The notes beneath the pieces were generated by a model. It was given only the letters and a program-made list of their open reading frames with translations. It had not been told where the DNA came from and did not search any database. DNA of 64,000 nucleotides from CAZUGA01 sp964619885 (lineage in GTDB: Bacteria; Pseudomonadota; Gammaproteobacteria; Methylococcales; UBA1147), in NCBI GenBank assembly GCA_964619885.1, contig CAZUGA010000011.1, forward strand, positions 41,156 through 105,155, in the 5' to 3' direction. The position numbers and the translations under genes are program-made. Positions 54,715 to 63,861 of this stretch are shown here, one piece after another (the stretch's first letter is position 1; every line of letters starts with the position of its first letter).

Positions 54715-56005
54715 TAGACGCTATCGAACTATTCAATAAATTTTGTAATTGCAGCGTGGTCTTGGCTGAATCAAATCGTTCACAAACAGTTTTTCTAGCA
54801 TTGCTGGAAAGCCGACTCGCCAGCATCGTATTGCTCAACAAGCGTTCCATGGCAACCGCGAGCGATTCTGTGTCTTGCGGCTTAACCAACAACCCATTTT
54901 TTTCATTTTCGATTAATTCCGGAATCCCGGAGATTTCGGTGGACACCACCGGAAGCCCACAAGCCATCGCTTCGACCAACACATTCGGAATGCCATCTCG
55001 ATCGCCATCCTTGACAATTTGGCACGGCAACACAAACAGAGTGCTTTGCTGATAAATCGGTAACAATTCCTCGTGTGCCCTGGGCCCTTCGAGCGTCATG
55101 TAGCCTACCAGACCCAAGCTTGTAATTTGGCGCAAAAGCACGGGGTACTGGTCTCCGCGCTCTCCGATAATCCTGCAGTTAAATCTAGTGCCTTTGTTGC
55201 GCAGAATCGCACAGGCCTCGATCAAACGGTCAAACCCCTTTTTTTCGACAAAACGGCCAATAGCGAGTATGACCGGATCTGGCCTTCGATAAGGTCTATC
55301 CTCAGGTCTGAAAAAGTTGACATCGATCCCATGGTATATTTTGTGTATTTTGGTCTCCCGGCCCAGCCATTTCAGGTATGTTTCATTAGCACCCGTACAC
55401 GTTGCAACAAAGCTCGATGCCTGAATTTTCAGATTCAGCAGATTACCCGGATTCTGGTTTTCCTGATAGATATCTTTGGCATGAGCGGTAAAACTAAACG
55501 GTAATCCTGTAAGACGGCTGACGAACATTGCGATGGTGGTCGCGCCATGACAAAAATGAGCGTGACAATGTCGAATCTGCCCGGAATCTTCAATTTGGCG
55601 GGCGATGTATCCGGCCTGGATAAATTCTTTAACAAAAACCTTCTTCGGCTTGGAAAAAAAACTTTCCCGGTAACGAAGACTCATCGCTAAGACGCTCGTC
55701 AGTGTTCGCAGATATCGAAAAGGTTGCTGGCGCGCCAACCGAATATGACTACGCCAATAGAAGGGCAGATTCTGCCATAACCACGCCAGTAGCCAAGTCT
55801 TGGAGAGCGACGTCATCGATGGCAGATATTCAAGCTCCGATCGGATTTCAGAAACAATATGATGCTCCAATTCTTCCGACGGCCGCTTTACCGAAAACAG
55901 CTGCATATCGGTGCCCATTTTTTCCAGCATCAGGATCTCATTACTAATAAACGTTTCGGACAAGCGTGGGAAGCCTTTTACGATATACGCAATTTTGTTA
56001 TCCAT
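54668..56005 (-). CDS. Glycosyltransferase, GT4 type
   Basis: A 445-residue GT-B glycosyltransferase. It begins KIAYIVKGFPRLSETFISNEI, a motif shared with the protein at 55998, has HCHAHFCHGATTIAMFVS in the acceptor domain, and ends with the E-x7-E donor motif DGIPNVLVEAMACGLPVVSTEISGIPELIENEKNGLLV. It probably adds one sugar to the glycan. It overlaps both neighbours, so is part of the long operon. Confidence 0.9.
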   Translation of the reverse strand: MDNKIAYIVKGFPRLSETFISNEILMLEKMGTDMQLFSVKRPSEELEHHIVSEIRSELEYLPSMTSLSKTWLLAWLWQNLPFYWRSHIRLARQQPFRYLRTLTSVLAMSLRYRESFFSKPKKVFVKEFIQAGYIARQIEDSGQIRHCHAHFCHGATTIAMFVSRLTGLPFSFTAHAKDIYQENQNPGNLLNLKIQASSFVATCTGANETYLKWLGRETKIHKIYHGIDVNFFRPEDRPYRRPDPVILAIGRFVEKKGFDRLIEACAILRNKGTRFNCRIIGERGDQYPVLLRQITSLGLVGYMTLEGPRAHEELLPIYQQSTLFVLPCQIVKDGDRDGIPNVLVEAMACGLPVVSTEISGIPELIENEKNGLLVKPQDTESLAVAMERLLSNTMLASRLSSNARKTVCERFDSAKTTLQLQNLLNSSIASSVTKTADREVIRAHS

Positions 56006-57278
56006 GATTTATTTTTGCAGTAATCTCAGATAGTGTGATGGTGTTATCTGACCGTAGCGCATCCGCCAACAGTTCTTTCAATCGACCGATATGCTGATTA
56101 CCCGAAAAACGTTGCAATACCCTCCGATTGCCGGCGTTACCCATTGTTTTTCCAAGTTCAGGCTGGTCCAATAAGCGTTTCAACGCGTCAAATAATGCCG
56201 CCGCATTCTCGGGTTCAACCAATAAGCCGGTCTTTTCGTCGTCAACCAATTCGGGTATACCGGATACCGGCGTGGAAACCACCGGTATTGAAAAAGCCAT
56301 GGATTCCATCAACACATTAGGGATGCCGTCCCGGTCGCCATTTGCCGCGATGAGGGATGGCAATGCAAAAATATTCGTTTGACGATAAATCTTAACTAGT
56401 TCGCTGTGCGTCATTTTGCCAAGCAGACGCACGACTCCTGTCAATTGATAGCGTGTAATCAACGCTTTTAATTCATAATAATCCGGACCGTATCCGACGA
56501 TATCGCATTGGAATTCGTAGCCTGCTCGGACCAACAGCTGGCAAGCTCCTATTAGGAATGCAAACCCTTTTTTTTCTCTCAGACGGCCAACACTAAGAAT
56601 ACGCGGTACCCCTCCGACTTGAAGATCACCCGAGTTTTCAGCCATGATCCTAGCCGCATCGAGCCCATGGTAAACCCTATAAATAGGTGTTGCGGACGAA
56701 TTGATTGACCGGAGATAACGCTGGTTGTACTCGGTGCAGGTCACAACAAATCGGGCATTCGCAATTTTTCTGCTAAGAGGTTTGGCATCGTTGACATAGA
56801 TGTCTTTAGCATGCGCGGAAATACTGTAGCTTATCCCGCAAAGACGGTTTACCGCTTCCGCCAATCCGGCCGGATCGCTGGCAAAGTGAGCATGAATATG
56901 GCGAATTCCTTTTGCATCGGCCAAAGTCGCGAGGTGCACGGCTTGAGCAAATTGCGCGAAGTTTCCGCCTTCTGACCGCCTTAAAATAAAAGAAAGCGTA
57001 CTCAAGTAGCGCAAAGGCCTCTTACATACAAATTCTAGATGCGCCGCCAGCGAAAACAAACCGCCTCGTTGGTCGCCTGATAGATAATCAACATTCGCAG
57101 AAACATTGTCGAACGCGGTGTGAAACTCATCATCCGTCGGTCTTTGCAGGGCGAATATATGCAGACCGGTGGATTCACGTTGCAGTGCCAATATTTCCTG
57201 TAGAACAAAGGTCTCCGAAAGTTTTGGGTAAGTCTTAACTAAGAAACCAAGCATTTGCTTACCTGCTGTTGGCCGCAA
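55998..57278 (-). CDS. Glycosyltransferase, GT4 type
   Basis: A 426-residue GT-B glycosyltransferase and paralog of the preceding gene: FLVKTYPKLSETFVLQEI, HIHAHFASDPAGLAEAVN, SVGRLREKKGFAFLIGACQLL and the donor motif DGIPNVLMESMAFSIPVVSTPVSGIPELVDDEKTGLLVEPE. The two probably arose by duplication. Overlaps the GT28-like gene upstream by 40 bp and the next gene by 8 bp. Confidence 0.9.
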   Translation of the reverse strand: MRPTAGKQMLGFLVKTYPKLSETFVLQEILALQRESTGLHIFALQRPTDDEFHTAFDNVSANVDYLSGDQRGGLFSLAAHLEFVCKRPLRYLSTLSFILRRSEGGNFAQFAQAVHLATLADAKGIRHIHAHFASDPAGLAEAVNRLCGISYSISAHAKDIYVNDAKPLSRKIANARFVVTCTEYNQRYLRSINSSATPIYRVYHGLDAARIMAENSGDLQVGGVPRILSVGRLREKKGFAFLIGACQLLVRAGYEFQCDIVGYGPDYYELKALITRYQLTGVVRLLGKMTHSELVKIYRQTNIFALPSLIAANGDRDGIPNVLMESMAFSIPVVSTPVSGIPELVDDEKTGLLVEPENAAALFDALKRLLDQPELGKTMGNAGNRRVLQRFSGNQHIGRLKELLADALRSDNTITLSEITAKINHG

Positions 57279-58513
57279 GGAATGTCAGCAATTGGAGTAT
57301 AGGAATAAACAGTTTGGTTCGTGCTTCTGTTGTCGTCGAAGAGTCTTTTGAAATGTCCTGCCAAATTTGAGAGGCCATTGAAATCAATCGAACGCGCTGA
57401 ATCAGGGGATACGGTGTTGTTTGACAATTGATGCGATACCGCCGTGAGCAATCGCCGCGGCGTCAACTCCGCTGGAGGTATACAGGTTAGCAATCCCAAT
57501 TGCTCTAACCGCTTTGCACGTATCAATTGCTCGCGAACCGGTTTGTCTCGTGGTACGACCACGGCACGCTTGTTGATGGAAAGGATTTCCACGATGGTAT
57601 TGTAGCCTGCCATCGATACAACCAAATCTGCATCTCGCATATAGGCCATAAGATTTGGCGTGAATTCCAGCGTTTGTACGTGATCCAATCGATCGGACAG
57701 TTGATAAATCTTATTTCTGTTCGACACAGACATTTCAGGGCCTGTCACGATGGTACTGTTGATCCTAAATCCTTTGACACTTTCTAGACCGGCCAAATAG
57801 GTTTTTAGTAATTCGAACCCATCTTCTCCCCCCCCGGCTGTGACTAAAACACGGGGGGTTTCTTTTTCTGAAAATAAATCGATCAATTCCGGATGCTTTG
57901 CGAAATGGGACCTGTGGGTATAACCGCAATATTCAAGTTTCTTGGCCGCTTCCGCAGGAAATTGGTATTCTCTGCCAACATCGAAGACATTGGACGCTCC
58001 CATAACCAAAATGGAATCGTAATGACGCTCTATACTTCTAAAATAATCGTTCTTTAGCCATATTCCTCTGGTCGTTTCCGGGTCGTCCAATATATCTCTA
58101 AGCAGCAGCACAACCTGGGTTTGTTTTTTCGCTCCCCGGACCAGTTCGAGCGTCGGAAGCAATTCATCCGCTACGCCACGTGGTTTCTTGTCCACCAAAA
58201 TAATATCGGGGTCGAAATTGGCAACCGTCGCCTGAATAATTTGGGTTCTTACCGCGACCAATTCTTCAAACTGCGTACCCAATCTCTTTACCGTGTACTC
58301 GCCTTTTACGGTTCTTCCCAAACAGGGTAATTTTAGATAATCGAAACGTTTTTCCGGCAGGTGGAAATGATGGATCATCGGCGAACCGGAGACCAACAGT
58401 ACGGATAACTCCGGGATCGTTTCGAGAAGATGCTGGGTGATTGCCAACATACGTTTGATATTGCCCAACCCAAACGTATCATGCGAGTACACCACCAATT
58501 TTTTAATATTCAT
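57239..58513 (-). CDS. GT28-like predicted glycosyltransferase
   Basis: A 424-residue GT-B protein beginning KKLVVYSHDTFGLGNIKRMLAITQHL, with TAGGGEDGF and MAGYNTIVEILSINKRAVVVPRDKP in the donor domain, typical of COG4671-like glycosyltransferases. I use ATG 58513 because AGGAGG lies 12 bases upstream; the longer frame to 58585 would put that ribosome site inside the gene. It is the first gene of the run 58513-49204. Confidence 0.87.
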   Translation of the reverse strand: MNIKKLVVYSHDTFGLGNIKRMLAITQHLLETIPELSVLLVSGSPMIHHFHLPEKRFDYLKLPCLGRTVKGEYTVKRLGTQFEELVAVRTQIIQATVANFDPDIILVDKKPRGVADELLPTLELVRGAKKQTQVVLLLRDILDDPETTRGIWLKNDYFRSIERHYDSILVMGASNVFDVGREYQFPAEAAKKLEYCGYTHRSHFAKHPELIDLFSEKETPRVLVTAGGGEDGFELLKTYLAGLESVKGFRINSTIVTGPEMSVSNRNKIYQLSDRLDHVQTLEFTPNLMAYMRDADLVVSMAGYNTIVEILSINKRAVVVPRDKPVREQLIRAKRLEQLGLLTCIPPAELTPRRLLTAVSHQLSNNTVSPDSARSIDFNGLSNLAGHFKRLFDDNRSTNQTVYSYTPIADIPCGQQQVSKCLVS

Positions 58514-59281
58514 ATTCTGCTCATTCCTCCTTGGCCCCATTTTTGTTCGATTGGGTTTCGTAACTAACAATACATTTCGTACCAATCATTCAATCGATTC
58601 CCAAACCCCGTAAGAAAAGTTCTCATCGGTTCGGTCAATTTGAACCGGTCAAGTCAAATACTTGAACAAACTATTAAACTGGAGGGCCATCTTCGTTTTA
58701 GATTTGCCCGCCTTTAGGTCGGTAAAATCAACCTACGAGACTACCTTTTTACGGGAAAGGCCTATTTCCCATTTATCTATTTATCCGAGGATTAGCAAGA
58801 AAGGTTCAATAAATATTACGATTTGATGACAACAAGATCCCGAGAAACGGTTCAATTCGCCCGGATATCTGATACGTATCGTTGGTCGGGGCAGCGAGTG
58901 TAATGACAGCGCGGGCGAAGATTCGGACTCGGGAGGGAAACCTACGTGTAGTCCCTTAGGCACGCACATCGAGTGTAGCGCAGTCGCGCGTGAGATTACC
59001 GTTCCACGGTAGAATGCTTGTCCGTGGGTAACGTTAAGGAATTATAGATAGATCAAGAGCCCGCTACGTTCAGGAACGGGCCAGCAGATATGCGGTTAGA
59101 TTTGCAACCAAAATATGATTGGTTCTGCCACGCTCTGAAAATCATGGATGAACTTATTGTGTGTCTTTAGAGATAAATTCGATCGGTCTATTTCCTCAGA
59201 CAGATTGGCTCAAGAGTTAAAGCGTTAATCAATGACTTGTTGACGTGACCAAGCCACGTAAGATCAACCACTATAGAAGGG
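58514..59281. other. Intergenic region upstream of glycan operon
   Basis: A 768-bp gap without a credible gene. It contains CGGTTC/GAACCG (58627-58632 and 58642-58647), GGGAAA/TTTCCC (58753-58770) and a longer hairpin around 58996-59032 (CCACGG/CCGTGG extended by TTACC/GGTAA with a bulge). Roles unknown. Confidence 0.45.
58753..58770. promoter_or_regulatory. Palindrome GGGAAA-N6-TTTCCC
   Basis: Perfect 6-bp arms with a 6-bp spacer, about 240 bp upstream of the GT operon start at 58513. The arms resemble those of the 17-bp sites at 33618, 33653 and 39058 but are spaced differently. Confidence 0.35.
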
Positions 59282-60556
59282 CTAAAACGGGACTGCAGCA
59301 GCATCGGCGACCGCTATCTCTTTATTGCACAACATTTTACAGATATCCAACGATTTATTGTCCTGCAATATTGCGCGAATTTTCTGTTGCGAGATCTTCG
59401 GATCGAGCTGCAGCATAAGTGCCACGATACCCGAAATCTGCGCGGCGGCAAGTGAACTGCCAGATACGTAATCGTAATTTCCGCGGGGTAGCGTAGTCAG
59501 AATATTGGTACCCGGAGCAACAACTGATGGGTCTAATTGTACAGTTGATTCCTGAGAGCCTCGACTGCTGCGAACGCCGATCACGCTGCTTAAAGACGCC
59601 GGGAAACTTTTCGCACCAGAAATCATACCGGCATCGGCGGCCACTGTAATGATTCCATTCTCGGCAGCTTTATCCAATAGCATCGTCAAAATTGGATCTA
59701 CCGGTCCAGCCAAACTCATATTTAAAATATTAACCTTTGCTCTGATTGCAGAATTAACGGCTAGAGCCAACGTAAAACTGTTACAGATGGCCTTCATGTC
59801 ATCTGCTTGCATGGGCCAGCAGGCTTTGAACGCCGACAGCCTAGCGCCAGGCGCTATCCCTACAATACCAGCGTTATTATTGGGCCGTGCCGAAATGACG
59901 CCCGCGACTGCAGTGCCGTGTGCATCATTGCTAAAATGGGGCGAAACAGATTCCGCGAAGTTTTTTGTGAATACTATTTGTCCTTCCAAATCCGGATGAG
60001 TGGTATCCACGCCAGTATCGACTATCCCGATGGAAACATCTCGACCTATCGTTCTGGCATGGACCTCCGCTATTCGCATTAATCGCAAGTTGGACTGCCA
60101 TGTATAGTAAGGATCGTTACGATAGTGATCCGCTTCCACCTTGAAAACATGCATTTTCTGAGCAATACCGATTCTCTCATCACTGGACAGATTCTTGAGT
60201 ACATGCTCAACAGAATCTGATTCGGGAACTCTAAGAACTACGCAATGAATGCCGATTTCCGTCATGGGCCAATCGGTCAGCATCTCAAGGTCGTAATCAT
60301 TCGAAATTTGCGACACCACTCGCTTGCTCCAAGTCGACCCTTGATATTGGCCGCGCCGTCGATAGGAATCAGCGGAAGTCGCGAAAGCCTGTCTGTTGAT
60401 ATTCGAGTCTGCGAATCCAATCAACACCAATTGCTTTAAGTCACGCTTATCAAATACCTTAGGGATTTGTCTACCGTCTAACTTTGGGGACGCTAGCACC
60501 GCCCCCCACAAAGTCGAAAACGCGAGGATTAAGAACCAACAAAATTGACGCTTCAT
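59282..60556 (-). CDS. Subtilisin-like (S8) serine protease
   Basis: A 424-residue exported protease: signal peptide about 1-22, a propeptide-like region (about 35-145) and a subtilase domain (about 170-424). The catalytic triad reads Asp180 (VDTGVD), His213 (HGTAVAG) and Ser368 (SGSSLAAA, in place of the usual GTSMAAP). The stretch VAADAGM (305-311) stands where many subtilases have AAGN, so the usual oxyanion Asn is not evident. Its start overlaps the anti-sigma gene by four bases (ATGA), so the protease is co-expressed with the sigma/anti-sigma pair. Confidence 0.88.
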   Translation of the reverse strand: MKRQFCWFLILAFSTLWGAVLASPKLDGRQIPKVFDKRDLKQLVLIGFADSNINRQAFATSADSYRRRGQYQGSTWSKRVVSQISNDYDLEMLTDWPMTEIGIHCVVLRVPESDSVEHVLKNLSSDERIGIAQKMHVFKVEADHYRNDPYYTWQSNLRLMRIAEVHARTIGRDVSIGIVDTGVDTTHPDLEGQIVFTKNFAESVSPHFSNDAHGTAVAGVISARPNNNAGIVGIAPGARLSAFKACWPMQADDMKAICNSFTLALAVNSAIRAKVNILNMSLAGPVDPILTMLLDKAAENGIITVAADAGMISGAKSFPASLSSVIGVRSSRGSQESTVQLDPSVVAPGTNILTTLPRGNYDYVSGSSLAAAQISGIVALMLQLDPKISQQKIRAILQDNKSLDICKMLCNKEIAVADAAAVPF

Positions 60557-61269
60557 CGTGTCGACCTTTTCGATTGAATTTGGATGTTCGGAACAACGAC
60601 GGGGCGTGCCGAAACGACGCCCGGATGATCTTGCAGCCGAGCAACCACCGCAGCTAGTTGCTTGAACCCGCTTACTTTATTATTTTGAATTCGAATATCA
60701 AAGATGTGATCGTGGCTAGATTTATCCTGTATAGCACCGTCTATAGAGGCAATAATCTGCTCAATTCGATCCGGCGGCATACTTGCTGCAAACTCAACCC
60801 GAATCGCTCTACCATCTAACGCGCTACGCTTTTTATCGGATAACGTTTGATACCCTGCTCTAGGTTCCACACCAACCCGATTGTATTGCAAAAAAAACAC
60901 CGAAACAGTAGCAATGGCAACCAATACTATCGGCGCACCCACCCAAATGGACTGACCTGTTAAGCATCCGATGATCCACTTCAATGGATTATTCATTACA
61001 GCAGGAGCCATTGGCTCTTCGGGTAGCTCAATTCGTTCCTTCAAGTGCTCAAATGAAGCACCGGCCGCCAAATCCATGGTTTCGGAATAGGCCAATTCCG
61101 TTGAAAGTTTCTTTAAATTCTCGGCCTCACCCCTGCATGTCACACAAACCTTTAAGTGGTTCTCTACCAATGGATGCTCATATTCATCAAGACTGCCATT
61201 AACATACCAGGGCAACAACAACCAAACATCGTCATGCGATGAATAATTTGACTGATCGTTGTGTTTCAT
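60553..61269 (-). CDS. Zinc-finger anti-sigma factor
   Basis: From ATG 61269 (GGAGGGTAATT upstream) it encodes 238 residues. The N-terminal zf-HC2 motif His38-x3-Cys42-x2-Cys45 would bind the ECF sigma factor. One transmembrane helix lies at about 95-130 (WVGAPIVLVAIATVSVFFL). The periplasmic C-terminus (about 160-238) ends with FKQLAAVVARLQDHPGVVSARPVV, a pattern like an I9-type protease propeptide. The following gene encodes a secreted subtilase. The longer frame to 61317 lacks a ribosome binding site. Confidence 0.85.
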   Translation of the reverse strand: MKHNDQSNYSSHDDVWLLLPWYVNGSLDEYEHPLVENHLKVCVTCRGEAENLKKLSTELAYSETMDLAAGASFEHLKERIELPEEPMAPAVMNNPLKWIIGCLTGQSIWVGAPIVLVAIATVSVFFLQYNRVGVEPRAGYQTLSDKKRSALDGRAIRVEFAASMPPDRIEQIIASIDGAIQDKSSHDHIFDIRIQNNKVSGFKQLAAVVARLQDHPGVVSARPVVVPNIQIQSKRSTR

Positions 61270-61313
61270 AATTACCCTCCGGGGCTGATTACGTTGCGTT
61301 GAACCCTGCTTAA

Positions 61314-61895
61314 TCAATTCTGAAGCGCCCTCGATAGTTTTTGCCGTGCGTGAAACATCCGCGTTTTCACGGTATTTTCAGGGCACCCGGCTATTTTCGC
61401 GATTTCAGAATAATGCATACCGTGGTAATAGGTTAATTCTATGACCAGGCGTTGCTCCGGTGACAGTACTCCAAATGCTTTATCCAATTGATCCCGCAAT
61501 TCTATCTGCTTGACCCACCTCGAATTGCAGCGGGTATAATCTTCACCACCTTGCTCGTCGAACTCGATTTCTTTGACACTATTTTTCCTAAGTGTTTGGT
61601 ATTTTCGGGATTTGTTGTAGGCGATACCGAAAATCCACGTGGAAGGACGGCAGCAATGATCATAGGTGTTTGCTTTGTTCCACACCACCAGCATCACGTC
61701 GTTAATAATCTCTTCGATGCAATCCATTCGACCGGTAATACGAAAAGCGAACCTGAACAATCGATCGAAATACAACCGATAGATCGCTTCCAACGCATCA
61801 TCTTGTTTCGACGCAATTCGAACTAACAAGTCCTTTTCCTTAGCGTCGGCACTCAATTCCGTCCTTTCGGGAATTGGTTTTTCAGTCTTTTTCAT
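61314..61895 (-). CDS. ECF-family RNA polymerase sigma factor
   Basis: A 193-residue sigma-70-family ECF factor. Region 2 is RLYFDRLFRFAFRITGRMDCIEEIINDVMLVVWNKA and region 4 is LSPEQRLVIELTYYHGMHYSEIAKIAGCPENTVKTRMFHARQKLSRAL. I choose ATG 61895; the open frame continues to 61961, but that lies within the predicted promoter at 61956-61981, so it cannot be the start of a transcript from it. ATG 61928 is an alternative. It is followed by its anti-sigma factor 44 bp downstream. Confidence 0.9.
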   Translation of the reverse strand: MKKTEKPIPERTELSADAKEKDLLVRIASKQDDALEAIYRLYFDRLFRFAFRITGRMDCIEEIINDVMLVVWNKANTYDHCCRPSTWIFGIAYNKSRKYQTLRKNSVKEIEFDEQGGEDYTRCNSRWVKQIELRDQLDKAFGVLSPEQRLVIELTYYHGMHYSEIAKIAGCPENTVKTRMFHARQKLSRALQN

Positions 61896-61955
61896 TTTCG
61901 TGTTAAATTGAGTGCACCCGACAACCATAAGCACTTTAGAGCTTGAATACCTATA

Positions 61956-61981
61956 TATCACGAATGAAGGCGAAAAGGTTC
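61956..61981 (-). promoter_or_regulatory. Candidate ECF-type promoter upstream of the sigma gene
   Basis: Minus-strand GAACC (61981-61977) and TGATA (61960-61956) with a 16-bp spacer resemble the GAAC-type -35 and short -10 of ECF promoters. This is expected for an autoregulated sigma/anti-sigma operon. No second copy with the same -10 was found nearby. Confidence 0.45.
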
Positions 61982-62151
61982 AATCTTAGGAATAAATTTT
62001 TCGCGACAATGGAATTTTTCAATCAGTATGTACTAAGTGGAAGGACGGTAGGTTTAAAACCGGTTTAAAGTGGAATAAAGAGACTCCATAAAATCCTGCT
62101 GAATTCAACGTGTCATTCTTCGTTCGAGGAATGCGTCCCACTGCGGCATCG

Positions 62152-62931
62152 TTAAAAACCAAAAGAAATGGTAAATACAATCGTTGGTCCCAGTCGCTCC
62201 GGTTCAAACAACCAACGGTCTCTATCCGGTACCTCTTTTTCGTTGAAGAACGCAGACTGAGTATAACGCAGGTCCAATGCACCATAACGGTGATGCCAGG
62301 ATATCCCGGCATTCCAGTACAGATAATCATACTCCAGTACGTCCCGCGCGAGACTATAGCCGATTCCCGAGGATAAATTGACCGTCTCGGTTAAAGGAAA
62401 TCTGCCGGTAATACCGAAATCTGCCGCTGGGTGGTCCCTATTGTAATAATTGGGTGAAAACGAAACTCGAGCCGTGAATAGATCCTGATAGTGAGCAAAG
62501 GCATACAGTTCATTGTAATCAGACTGATTATTAAATATTTTGCCATCATAGATATAACGCTGAAATTGTAGATCCACACGCCAATCATCTGTAGCTGAGA
62601 AACTCCAACCCAGATACGGCGTTATTTCTACGTTCGAGCGATCCGAAAAACCTCGGTCGCCAAAATTTACCGTTGAGGCCGATGTGCCCAAAAAAAAGCC
62701 GGTAGCGTGTTCGTAATCAATATTGGCCTGAACCGCAGGTTTGTTCGCGCTTTTGGTAAAACCACGCCATACGTAATTCGTAGTGCCGCGTAGCGTCGCA
62801 CTAAATTCCGCACGGATATTGGTTGCCACTGACAAGCCAATTAGAAATGCAAAGGCCAATATAATGATTTTTATACGAATTATGGCCAATGGATTGCTAT
62901 TTTGAAGCTCAGAATAGTCTGAATAGTACAC
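62152..62931 (-). CDS. TorF-family putative porin
   Basis: A 259-residue outer-membrane barrel of the Gcw_chp/TorF type: signal peptide (hydrophobic stretch about 20-36, cleavage near IRA), mature part starting FSATLRGTTNYVWRGFTKSANKPAVQANIDYEH and repeated aromatic-ended strands to the C-terminal Phe (FTISFGF). The frame opens with GTG 62931. It is separate from the protease/sigma operon by 190 bp. Possible small-solute channel. Confidence 0.87.
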   Translation of the reverse strand: MYYSDYSELQNSNPLAIIRIKIIILAFAFLIGLSVATNIRAEFSATLRGTTNYVWRGFTKSANKPAVQANIDYEHATGFFLGTSASTVNFGDRGFSDRSNVEITPYLGWSFSATDDWRVDLQFQRYIYDGKIFNNQSDYNELYAFAHYQDLFTARVSFSPNYYNRDHPAADFGITGRFPLTETVNLSSGIGYSLARDVLEYDYLYWNAGISWHHRYGALDLRYTQSAFFNEKEVPDRDRWLFEPERLGPTIVFTISFGF

Positions 62932-62951
62932 ATATCGATCTGGGGTGCAAT

Positions 62952-62965
62952 AGGGTCATCACCCT
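62952..62965. promoter_or_regulatory. AGGGT-N4-ACCCT inverted repeat
   Basis: AGGGTCATCACCCT, extended by one base to TAGGGT/ACCCTA, about 20 bp upstream of the porin start. Possible operator; regulator unknown. Confidence 0.35.
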
Positions 62966-63227
62966 AACAAGATTTCAGTTCCTCGGTTCCAAAACAACAT
63001 TCACTAACGAAAGCCGCGATAAAGTTTGCCAGAACAAATACACACGGAGGCGCTCGTCATTCTTAAAACTATTGATGCTGCGTCCCCGTCGGCTAAGTCC
63101 CTTTGCGATATATAGACCCAACCGGAAGAACAATCGCTATGTCTAATTTTGAACCATCGCCGGTTATCGACGAATTAACCAGTTGAAAAGAATCATTCGA
63201 GTCAACCTAGCTTGGGGATTACATACT

Positions 63228-63632
63228 ATGGGTATTTATAAAAGCGTCACGACTATTTTAACGGTTTCTTCTCTGATTGGCTTATCCGCGCTAATCGCCG
63301 GCTGCACGACTAATCTGGTACACGACGGGGTTAAATCTACGACCAGCGATATCGCGTATTGCTCCGGTAGCGACTGGATCAGTGATTCGTCAGTGGCAAT
63401 ATTACCGGTACCCATTGTCGCGTTTTTTATGCCCCACGCAGACACACACGAGATCCGGCCGAATGATTATCTCAATTCCTGCGGTGATTCTCGGCATCTC
63501 GTATACCGACATGTCGACGTGGATAGAACCGCTTGTATCCCAGCGAGTCTCAGTCGATTTGTTACTCTGGGTATCTGGCAGTGGTGCCCCGCTCGCGTGT
63601 CGTGGGAGGCGGGTTTGGCTAACCGTTATTGA
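63228..63632 (+). CDS. Hypothetical lipoprotein
   Basis: A 134-residue prolipoprotein from ATG 63228. Signal peptide MGIYKSVTTILTVSSLIGLS, lipobox LIAG-C. The mature part contains four further cysteines (YCSG, SCGD, ACIP, WCPA) and conserved-looking blocks ILPVPIVAFFMPHADTHEIRPNDYL and LVYRHVDVDRTACIPASLSRFVTLGIWQWCPA. No known function. It ends just before an IS6 remnant. The TTG at 63183 is a less likely start. Confidence 0.75.
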   Translation: MGIYKSVTTILTVSSLIGLSALIAGCTTNLVHDGVKSTTSDIAYCSGSDWISDSSVAILPVPIVAFFMPHADTHEIRPNDYLNSCGDSRHLVYRHVDVDRTACIPASLSRFVTLGIWQWCPARVSWEAGLANRY

Positions 63633-63639
63633 GCAAAAT

Positions 63640-63861
63640 AAGGAGATTCAAATCGGCCGGACCGGCGCAGCGATTTTTATCCGTTCACAGCCATGTTCAC
63701 AATTTGTTTAACGTTGGCCGCCATCGGTTGAAAGCACACCACCATCGCATGCTTCGTGCACTCTCGTTTGATACATGGCAAGACGTGACCTGTGTCTGTC
63801 GATAACAGTATTGGATTAATCTTCCAGATTTTTAATTCAATGTCATCAAGTTGACGAAGCC
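63640..63861 (+). mobile_element. IS6-family 3' fragment
   Basis: About 220 bp matching the 3' end of the IS6-family copies: transposase C-terminus (RRFKSAGPAQRFL-, VHNLFNVGRHRLKA- and SFDTWQDVTCVCR-like) and the right inverted repeat AAGTTGACGAAGCC at 63848-63861. The 5' part is absent. The lipoprotein gene ends 7 bp before it. Confidence 0.75.
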
